Source of the DNA: Nereocystis luetkeana
Taxonomy: Eukaryota > Sar > Phaeophyceae > Laminariales > Laminariaceae
DNA length: 64,000 bases
Reading direction: 5' to 3'
Assembly: GCA_031213475.1 (NCBI GenBank)
Contig: JARUPZ010000037.1
Coordinates: forward strand, 3,806,383 to 3,870,382
The notes under the pieces were generated by a model, which ran no database searches, had not been told where the DNA came from, and worked only from the letters and a program-made list of their open reading frames with translations. Shown piece after piece: positions 55,908 to 64,000 of this stretch; position 1 is the stretch's first letter, and every line of letters begins with the position of its first letter. The translations under genes and the position numbers were made by a program.

Positions 55908-58900
55908 TCAATCATAAACCGGCGTGCAGGCCTTGAACGCCCGGATATCCTCCAAGCTCCTCAAGACCACCGCCGCCTTCCCCCCCCCCTCCCCCTCCTC
56001 CTCCTCCTCCTCCTCCACCTCCTCCCTGACCCCCCCCCTCATCCCCTCCTTCACCCCCCCCCCCCCCTGCGAATGCCGTCGGCTGGCGACTCTCACGCTC
56101 AGCTTGCGGCGGCCGGGCGCACCGGGCGCGAAGCTCTGATCATACACGGCCAGCACGGTTTCCTTGGTGAGCCTGCTGTAAGACTCCCCCTTGCGGTAGC
56201 GGCGGTAGAAGTCAAGGGACCGGCTGGCGATGGCGCCGAAGAAGATCCCCGCCTCTTCCCGCATGCTCCGCTCCCTCCGCAGGGCGCCAGAGGACTGTTA
56301 GTCGGTCGCGGGGCAGGGGGCAGGGCGGGGCGAGTCCGGGCGGAGCGGAGCGGGGTGGGGTGGGGGCGGGCGGGGTCGGTAAACGGTAAATGGCGGTTTG
56401 AAAGAAGGCAAAAGGGCGCGTGCCGTGTGGCGGGGGGGGGGGGGGGGGGGGGAGGGGGGGGGGGGGGGGGGGGCATGGCGATGAGGAAGTAGGGTTGGTA
56501 TTCTGGTACATACTTCCAAGCATGCATGATACTTCGATAGATGACGCCCTTGTCCAAGCCTTAATATATCTAAAATCCGAATATCGCACCAGCGCTTCCC
56601 CAAGCATGTATGGCGTTTCGTGTAGATACTGCCGTTGTTCAGCCTTGATAGGTACAAAATCCGAATACGTGTTGCACTAGCATTAGCACCAGCAAATGCT
56701 CTACATGACGCTCTTCCCGCGCCAGGAATAAAACACACACGATCGTGAACCATCGGACAACACGACAGGCGAGCCACGCCTTGAACGCACAGCGCACACC
56801 AAAACGAAACAGTCAGCATGCTCTCCCCTCCCGCCACTGCTTTGTTCACCTGTCGAGAACTGCAACCATCTGGGACATACACACTACGTGGATTTAGTGC
56901 GGTACATTTATTTGCTTTCGGTAGTTCAAGGCTTGACCCCCATCTCCACCCAACCACTCCCACTCCCTCCCTCTCCAACCACGGAACCCTCCCATCTCCC
57001 CGTCCCCTCCGCCCCACTGCGCAAGCAAGCAACACCGCAACTCTCACCATAGACGCCACCGTCGACTCAAAAACTTCGTCCGACATCTCTGCCAGCTCCT
57101 CCCGAAACATCGCCACCCATGCCTCCACTCTCTCCTCGAGCTCCGCGGGAGTCTTATCCGTGCTCTGTACCACCACCGACCAAGCCAGGGGCCCTCCAGG
57201 GTGCATACCTTTACCCCCGCCCCCGCCACCGCCACCGGCTTCCCCCCCCCCCTCCGCTTCGTCCCACGGCGTGACCTTTCCAGGCGGGCCGCGTTCCAGC
57301 TGCGTGTAGACTACGTAGCCCAGCTGCTCCCGGGTTCTGAGCTGCTGAAAGGCAGAGGTGTAGCCCAGGGTGTTGATGAACTCGAGGGCGGAGGCCAGGT
57401 CGAGGTTCGCCTCACCGCGGCCAACTTGGAAGTGCACCTGGTGCAGGGGGGGGTGCGTTAGAAACTTGCAGCGAGAGAGGGGGAGTATGTAGCGAAACAC
57501 CCATTTCGTCCCCCTTTCTTTCGGAGTTGTAGAGGTACGTACGGAAAAGTATTCATGATGCGAGGATGCTACACGGTCCTCCCCGGGTGCCGATGGCTCC
57601 ACGAACCCCAGCCAACAAACGACCAGCGAGAGCGGGGTTGGGGTTTCCACACCATGCAGGGCGGTATCGAACTCCCTCAATCTTATAAGGCTTACTCCAG
57701 AAAGAAAAGAAAAGAAAAACAGGGGAGTGAGTGAGGGTTCGCCGTGGCAAAAGCGCGTTGAGTTCTCGCAGAGGGAGTGCGTGCGATCGTTTTTTTCGAC
57801 GCAGCAATTTTTTCCCAGAACGACAAGGTTCACGTTTGCCAAAATATCGAACAAACCCGGAATCCACAGCCACAGCAGTAGTTTTGGGATCACGGGCCGG
57901 CCCGGCAAGTACGTGGGCCAGTCGGTGGATTTTTGACGGGCCGAGAGAGGTTTCAGCGGTGGATGCGTTTTTGCACTACGTACACCAGGTAAACTACGTA
58001 AGGGGGGGACCATACCGAGCAGATCCAGACACGGTTCATGCAACAACATGGGGTCGATCGTGGGTTCTGATTGGACAACAAGATGGTCGGAAATATAAGG
58101 ACTGTTTGGACATCAAGATGAAGACCAACCGGTCTATATATTTCCGTCCGGGGTGGTATGCCCCGCCCTCAACAGCACAAGGGAGGGGGGGAAGTGAAAC
58201 GGCCGAACAATCCCATGGCATTATTACAGCAGATTTCACACCTGTGAACAGAATATTTTTGCTTTGTCGGTGTGTGTCGCGTTCTCCTCTTTTTTTCTCC
58301 TTTTTTCCCCTCATTTATTGTGTCGCGTGCTTTTTCTTCTTTTTTCCTTATCTTTTTTTTTCTTCTCTCTCTCTCTCTCTTTTTATTCTTCCTTCTGTTT
58401 TTCCTCTTTCTTGTTTCTACTTTTCCTCTTTCTTGTTTCTGTTTTCATGTTGCCCGCCTTGTTCTGTTTTTTTTTCATGCTTTGTTCGTGTGCTTTTTTT
58501 TTCTTATCCTTGTTGCTGTTTTCATCATGTTCTGTCTCGTTGTGTGCTGTCTCTTTTTTCCCGTCCTCTTTTTGTTTCTTGTTTTTTTTTTGCCAAAACA
58601 AACGCACGCTTTATTCCTATATACCCAGACAGGCATTAACCCTGTTAGAACCGCAGTCCCGTTTCGGGGACAAACTATTTTGAAAATTGAGTGGTTTGTC
58701 CCCAAAACGGGACTGCGGTTCTTAACAGGGTTAAATACCCTTCTAGGACTGCAGTCCCGTTTCGGGGACAAACCACTATTACGGGGGGCCATAGTAAATA
58801 GGACCTATGATAAACACAAAAACGTATATATTCACAAACTTTTACTCACAATATTTGGTCCTATTAACTATGGTCCCCCGTCACAAACTTAAAAGTAGTT

Positions 58901-61900
58901 TTTTCCCAGAGTGGGACTGCAGCACTGGAAGGGCCAAGACTCCGAAAAAAAACACCAGGTGTCATACACGGTATACGGCAAGTCAATACCTGCACCGCCG
59001 AGTTCTTCTCCTCTTCCGTCGCCGCCTCCAAATCAACGATAACGCCTCCCCCACCCACACTCCCACCCCCCCCCCCCCCGCGGCGGCCGCCGTCAGGCAT
59101 CCTGTGCGCGTGTCTCGTCGGCAACTCCGCCTCCGGCAGTTCTTCCGGTTGCGAGAGCGCAGAGGCTATCGCGGGGCCCAGGGCAGCGGCCTCGTCCGCG
59201 GCTATGTTGCCGTGCGCCAGCACTTCCACTCGGAGGCGCTTCAAGAGGCGGTCCATGTGTCTGGCCATCTCGGCCGGGGAGCAGGTCGTGTTGTCCTCGA
59301 GAGCGCGCTCGTACTCGCGGATGTGCCACACCTCGGCCTCCACCACCTTACCACCCAAGTGATGGTTTCGATGGAGTTCATCGTGTTGATGAGGGTTGGT
59401 GAGTGAAGGGAGGGCGAAGGAGCGAGGGGGGGGGCGGGGGGGGGGGGCATGGCATGAGATAATCAACACCGGGGAGGGGGGGGGGGGGGGGGGGCATGGC
59501 AGTAGCAGTACAACAGTTTTGAGAAAAAATAGAGCACCACGTTAGCGCCACTTCCACTTCCACCGCCACCAACACCACCACCATCACCAAACAACCCCCC
59601 CCCCCCCCCCCCCCCCCCCGACACCCAACCCACTCTTCTTCTCTCACCCTCCCAACCCACCCACACCCACCCGCCCGCCCGCCCGCCCGCCCACCCACCC
59701 ACCTGCCGAACGTAGTAGCTCGCCGTCTCGTACGGCTGCTCCTTGGCGACGTTTCGGTAACCCCTTAAAAAGCTCTCTCTCGCCGTCTCAAAGCGCTGTT
59801 GGAGCAGCTGCTGCCTTGCGGTCAACCCGCTCCCCGCCCCCCCATCCCCCCCCACCGTGCTCTGGTCCTGGGACGCCTGCGATTCCAGCAGGCGGCCTAG
59901 CCCCCGGTATTCTTCCAGCAGCTCTCCTATGTGCCCAAGGATTTTCGACAACAGCAGGGACACCTTATCGTTTGTAGGCATGGAGGGAGGTAGGGAGGGA
60001 GGGAGGGGGGGGAGCGGGGGGGGGGGGGGGGGGGGGGCGGGGGGGGGGGGCGTACTCATTTGTTGCTTGCCTTAGTCACTTGACCATTGACCACGCATCC
60101 CTTTCCAGACGGAGCACCGTTCCTACTCCTACTAGAGGCACCTCCAACAATTGGGCGCTCATTACGTTGTTTCCATATATTACATAGAAACCTTTTGCTA
60201 ATCTTATCCCCTTCCTGCTTGGCCGCCTGTGGCCACCATCTATCTCCTAGGATAGCGATCGTTTTCTCGCTGCTATCTAATGTACCAAACTCCTCCATGC
60301 CACATTCGCCTATTTCCCTCATCTCCTCTTCTAACACATCCCGTTCGTCCTTGTATATTTCACATTCTCCTACTATGTGAGTTCTACTCTCTATTGCTTA
60401 GCCACACGGGCACATCTGTGCATCTATTTCCTCCTCCTCCCGGCTACTGGTATACCTCTTTCTTCTTTCTGGCAGGTCCAGGTCACCCTACACGAAAGCG
60501 CAGCTTCAGCGTTTTCGCGAAGTCCATTGGGCCGTGCAGATACGTTTCCCTCGATCTCCCGTATATGTCTAGGTGTTTTTCCGATTCCACCTTGTTTCGT
60601 AGCGCTAGTCTTTCCCTTCTTTCTATCCTTTCTTCTACTTCCGCCTTGTACTTCCCAAACTTCCCGGCGAACATCACCTCTTCTTGGTTTTCCCCTATAT
60701 CCTTCCATACTTTCTCAACTACGCTATCCCACCTTATTCCAGCTCGCCCTTTTGTTACTCTCTCTCCCATACAGCTCTATCAACCATGGCCGGCAACCTC
60801 TTTTTTGGCGTGTTCCTTACTTTATATTGCCATTTCAACTTTCCCATATCCCTGTTTGTCTTGCGTGGGTGCATTCCCAGTTCTGCTCTTAATACTGTAC
60901 TACTAGTCGTACTTGAGCATCTTAGGATTTTTTTTAGCTGCTGTCATCTGTATTGTTTCCAACTGTTTTACGAATTTCGCATTCCCTTCCCATACTTCTC
61001 CTGCATATTCTATCTTTGGTACTATCACATTCATCAGGATACATCTCTTAATCTGGTGTCAAGGCGCGATTCTGTTAGGATCGCATCCATCTTGCCTATG
61101 TGTGCTTTACCCTTTCCTATTACTTTTGCTATATGTGTATCCCAAGAGCAGTCTTTTGAGATCTCTACGCCAAGGTACGTATACTGGTCTACGATCGGCA
61201 ATTCATCTTCTCCCCACTTCCAACTGACATTTATCGGGTTCACCTTATCTTCGTTACAAACAACTACTGCGCATTTCTTGACGTTCGCCGTCACCCTCCA
61301 TCTCCTAGTGTATTCTAGCGCGTTCTCTATTTGTTTCTGCAATCCTTCGGGTGTTTCTGATATCCCCACGAAATCATCAGCAAACATCAATCCCGACACT
61401 GTATCTTCCCCTACCGTGACTCCCTGCCTTGCTGCTTCAACTGCTACTATCAGGTGGTTAATATATATATATATGTATCTTGAATAGGTTGGGTGACAGC
61501 GTACATCCCTGTGCAACTCCTTGTAAAATATCAACATACTTCGATATTTCCCCGTTCAGCATCACAGCACTTCTCGCACATTCCGTCATCTTTTTCATCA
61601 TCCTCCACATCTTTCCTCTGATTCCTATTTCCCATAGTTTTTTCCACAATCCATTTCTCCATACTGTGTCGTAGGCCTTCTGTACATCTAGAAAGAAACA
61701 GTACGTTGGTAGTCCCGCGTCTATCCTACATTGGATTATCTTACCTACCTGGTATGGTGTACACATGGTCTACGCAGCCACGGTTTGGCCTAAACCCTGC
61801 TTGCCCTCCGCTTATTTTGTCTTCCTTCTCCATCATCGTTCCCATTCTATCGTTCAAAATCTTACAAAATGTTTTGCCTACTGTGCTTAGTAGCGTAGCG

Positions 61901-63693
61901 GGGGGGGGGGGGGGGGGGGGGGGGGGGGAAGGAAGACATCAGTAAGGCACGAAGGAACGGGGTTTACCACAAGTCTCGAGGGCCACAGCCCAGGGGAAAG
62001 GTGACATTTACAGCGACCGACTTTGCCTGAGTTTTCATGAGTTCTCTTGCACAACCCGAAAAAAGGTTTCAACACCGACGAGGTTGCGTGCGTGCGTGCG
62101 TGCGTGCGTGTGCACTGCATGTCTGTGGATGCCACGGGGAAGTCTTAAAAAACAAAGCATCAGACTTCACACGCTCACTCGCTCGCTCCCAACAAGCATA
62201 CACAAAATGAACACAAATCAGAACGAAAGGAAACGACATTCGTGCAGCAACCCCCCCCCCCCCCCCTTCCCCCCCCCCCCCCCCCTTTCGAAAAACAGGA
62301 AATCACACAAACCACCGCGCCCGCCGTGAAGCCAACTCACCCACCCACCCACCCACCCACCCACCCACCCACCTTACTGCTGAACCCTCCCACGGAGAGC
62401 TGCAGGCCATGCGTGGTCATCTCGAGGGAGTATCTAAGATCGGCAAGGGCCGCGTCGTACGCCCAGGACTTGAGGTCTTCCCTCAGCAGCTTCACGAACA
62501 TCCTCGACAGCGCCGCCCCCTCCGGCGACCCGTACGGCTCGGGCGTCCAGAGCTTGGCCACGATCGCGGACCGCGGCACGCGGTACGACCTGTCCATCTT
62601 GTGCCAGACTATCACGGCCCCCTCCTGCACCCCACCCCCGCCGCCACCCTCGGCGGCGCCTGTAGCACCAGCAGTAGCCGCCGCCGCCGCCGCCGCGGCG
62701 GCAGCGGCCACCGTTGTCAGCCGCGACGGAGGGATAAGCCGCGACCAGTCTTCCCGGGGGACGGTCTCCAACGCGAGCGCGGGGATACTCGCGGGAAGCA
62801 GCGCCCGCACATCGTCCCCAACCTCTCCCCCCTCCCCCTTCCCTCTCCCTTCGGCGGCGGCGGCGGTAGCTTCGTCTTCGTCGTCCGCGCGGAGGCCGAA
62901 CTCTGAGGGGACGAAAGGGTTCGGGCCCGGGAGGGAAAGCGACGGATACCCTTCCTCCTGAGCCGGGATGGTCTCCAGCATGAGGATAAGCTCCTCCGGC
63001 AAGGTTTCCACCTTTTTTTGTTTGGAGAGCAGGGGTTCGGGGGAAAGGTGGGGAGGGGGAGTAGGGGAGGGGAGGGGGGGGGGGGGGGGGGGGGTGAAAA
63101 TGGGACGAAGGAATGGGAAAATGAGAGCGGGGGGGGGGGGGGGCGGGGGGCGGGGTGGTCGACGATTCCGACGCCAACAAGAGGGGGGCAGTTGGAGGCG
63201 GCCGAATCTAAAGTAACATTGTTTAGGTTAGGAGTGAAATAAGAGAGAGGGGGAGTAGGGAGGGGAGGGGGGGGGGGGGGGGGGGGGCTGATATCATATG
63301 GCCTTGCCACATGCGGCTTCTCCGCTACGAAGCGGTGCTATCAAAAAAAATAATTTGATTGCGCATTGTAGCGAAAAATAGCTCACAACCGAAAAAAAAC
63401 AAGACGAAATATTATGTCGACCACTGCAGAAACGACCCCACACTAATTCCAAGTACTTTCCCCCCTAAACGTGGGTCAAGCTCTAAACGGGTTATAGGAC
63501 GAGGGAGCGTTGACGTCACTCCCCTCCCTCCCCCCACCTACCCACCCCGGCCGCGAGGTTTCCATCATAACCAACGCCCCGTTGACCGTTTGCTCACCTT
63601 GTACGTGGTGCCGTACCAGCGTTCCTTCTGCCAACCGCCAGCCTCGCCCACAATAGCAGCCTCCTCCTCCTCCTTTTTCGACACCACCAGTAT
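55908..63693 (-). CDS. M16 metallopeptidase, insulin-degrading-enzyme type (3' part, six exons)
   Basis: Minus-strand exons are 63693-63598, 63011-62373, 59963-59703, 59346-58990, 57437-57048 and 56294-55908 (stop TGA). All introns are phase 0 with GT..AG, giving about 709 residues. Family: M16 zinc peptidases that degrade short peptides in a closed chamber. Landmarks in order: KERWYGTTYK; YGSPEGAALSRMFVKLLREDL, quoted in part; THGLQLSVGGFSSK|VSLLLSKIL; QPYETASYYVRQ; RLRVEVLAHGNI; and LRTREQLGYVVYTQ, the best-conserved C-terminal motif of insulysin. These place it in the C-terminal half. The zinc site (HxxEH) would lie upstream, beyond the window. Ala, Gly and Glu runs inflate it relative to insulysin. 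A LINE sits in the second intron and nested MITEs in the fourth. Nardilysin-like membership is possible; the family call is firm. Confidence 0.85.
56431..56474. repeat. Poly-G/C tract in M16 intron 5
   Basis: About 42 bases of G broken once by an A (C on the gene's strand), 135-180 bases upstream of the last exon's acceptor. Similar tracts lie at 59427-59494, 60007-60050, 62250-62285, 63074-63094, 63129-63145 and 63262-63287 in the other introns. Some may hide assembly gaps, as such runs are hard to sequence. Confidence 0.85.
58637..58734. mobile_element. Hairpin MITE, CAGTCCCG family (copy 2)
   Basis: TTAACCCTGTTAGAACCGCAG then TCCCGTTTCGGGGACAAA, mirrored by TTTGTCCCCAAAACGGGACTG then CGGTTCTTAACAGGGTTAA. 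It is nearly identical to 54333-54433 in layout and lies in intron 4 of the M16 gene. Confidence 0.8.
58735..58950. mobile_element. Hairpin MITE split by a CCATAGTAAATAG MITE (nested pair)
   Basis: Outer arms: ACCCTTCTAGGACTGCAGTC then CCGTTTCGGGGACAAACC (about 58737-58772), and GAGTGGGACTGCAGCACTGGAAGGG (about 58910-58934), a diverged hairpin-MITE pair. Between them lies TATTACGGGGGGCCATAGTAAATAGGACC...GGTCCTATTAACTATGGTCCCCCGT (about 58773-58881), a separate element with its own inverted ends. It directly follows hairpin copy 2. Confidence 0.65.
60051..61899 (-). mobile_element. LINE (non-LTR retrotransposon), 5' truncated, in M16 intron 2
   Basis: On the minus strand the order is: the start of the RT domain (LSTVGKTFCKILNDR, GGQAGFRPNRG); FFLDVQKAYDTVW; AQGCTLSPNLF; the catalytic LMFADDFVG; a thumb-like region (YLGVEISKDCSW); a charged linker (WDSVVEKVWKDIGENQEEV); a C-terminal knuckle (CPCG...HIVGEC); and ILGDRWWPQAA. 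The last bases are CAACAAATGAGTACGC before poly-C. The endonuclease part is missing. The copy is dead: at least a frameshift early in the RT, an AT-repeat disruption near 61460-61475 and a stop at the knuckle (CPCG, stop, AIE). The clade is unassigned. C-runs (on the element's strand) flank both ends: 61928-61900 and 60050-60007. Confidence 0.85.
62338..62372 (-). repeat. (GGGT)n repeat forming the intron 2 donor
   Basis: The donor of M16 intron 2 is the first GT of a GTGGGTGGGTGGG array. The donor of intron 3 (59702 downward) starts the same way and continues as GGGC units. A G-run (62285-62250 on the minus strand) follows in intron 2. Confidence 0.8.
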
Positions 63694-63776
63694 CTACAAA
63701 AACAAAAACAAAAACAAAAACAATCGCAAAAAAAGAGAGCGACATTACCCAACAGAAGAAAGAGCGACAATATGCA

Positions 63777-63824
<48 letters not shown>

Positions 63825-64000
63825 AACACACACAAGCGCGATAGAAACACACACCGTCCGGAGGGAGGGAGGGAGGGAGGGAGGGAGGGAGGGAGGGGGG
63901 GTGGAAAGAGGGGCCGAGTTAGTTTGTCGGGTGGTAGTACTCGTAGTGGTGGTGGTAGAGGGGGGGAGGCGGGGGGGGGGGGGGTCGGCGGATTGATCTT
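63694..64000 (-). repeat. Simple-sequence-rich intron, upstream of the first M16 exon seen
   Basis: On the plus strand this holds (CAAAAA)n at 63696-63726, (CAG)n at about 63774-63822, (GAGG)n at about 63860-63898 and short G-runs to the edge. On the gene's strand it is intron, C-rich at the far end and (TTTTTG)n before the acceptor. The CAG array gives a Gln-run frame on the plus strand, but there is no sign that it is coding. Confidence 0.7.

Noticed and set aside
56298-58049. 583-codon minus-strand frame as one exon.
   Set aside because: Only 57437-57048 inside it matches M16; the rest is intron read-through, including translated poly-C (Pro runs).
58264-58892. Phe/Leu/Ser-rich frames resembling membrane proteins.
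   Set aside because: Translation of a T-rich intron stretch in M16 intron 4; no conserved features, and it overlaps the hairpin MITE.
63772-63996. Poly-Gln frame starting with a CAG array.
   Set aside because: Simple repeat in an intron, antisense to the M16 gene, with no flanking domain.

Overview
The window is eukaryotic nuclear DNA. Genes are split by long introns with GT..AG borders, AATAAA signals follow two stop codons, and retroelements, miniature inverted-repeat elements and homopolymer G/C tracts are dense. A heterokont alga, possibly a brown alga, is the best guess. This rests on general character (long introns, Ala/Gly/Pro-rich proteins, a fungal-type Zn2Cys6 factor outside an otherwise fungal setting), not on any species-diagnostic gene. 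No CRISPR array, prokaryotic operon or confident tRNA/rRNA gene was seen. Three host genes can be modelled. (1) 352-9333, plus strand: a four-exon protein N-terminal asparagine amidohydrolase (NTAN1-like, Arg/N-degron pathway), about 445 residues, whose exons join in phase across introns of 4.8, 1.7 and 1.2 kb. (2) 31298-40602, plus strand: a Zn2Cys6 (C6 zinc cluster) transcription-factor-like protein of about 1,097 residues in three exons, the first joined across a 5.4-kb intron. (3) 63693-55908, minus strand: the 3' part of an M16 metallopeptidase of the insulin-degrading-enzyme type, six exons, all introns phase 0, with the 5' catalytic part beyond the window. Layout: 1-9.7 kb is NTAN1, its introns filled with LINE tails, SINEs, a foldback element and a MITE. 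9.7-31 kb is intergenic or accessory: several copies of a roughly 0.5-kb SINE-like repeat with a C-rich tail, a 60-bp minisatellite split by one of those copies, and a plus-strand Ty3/Gypsy fossil (about 22.0-27.0 kb). 31-41 kb is the zinc-cluster gene, with a duplicated AGTACT-rich 42-bp repeat in its first intron. 41-45 kb is mostly anonymous but holds a foldback element with about 250-bp arms. 45.2-53.1 kb is a second, minus-strand Ty3/Gypsy fossil of the same family. 54-55.9 kb holds MITEs and SINE tails. 55.9-64 kb is the M16 gene, with a 5'-truncated LINE and nested MITEs in its introns. The most unusual signals are: a LINE family whose 3' ends run into poly-C instead of poly-A; a SINE-like family ending in nearly the same 3' sequence plus C tail; M16 introns that are G-rich at the donor end and C-rich at the acceptor end; and a dispersed TACCTGGTA/GGTACC word throughout the non-coding DNA. 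All similarity statements come from reading by eye against remembered family sequences; no search was run.
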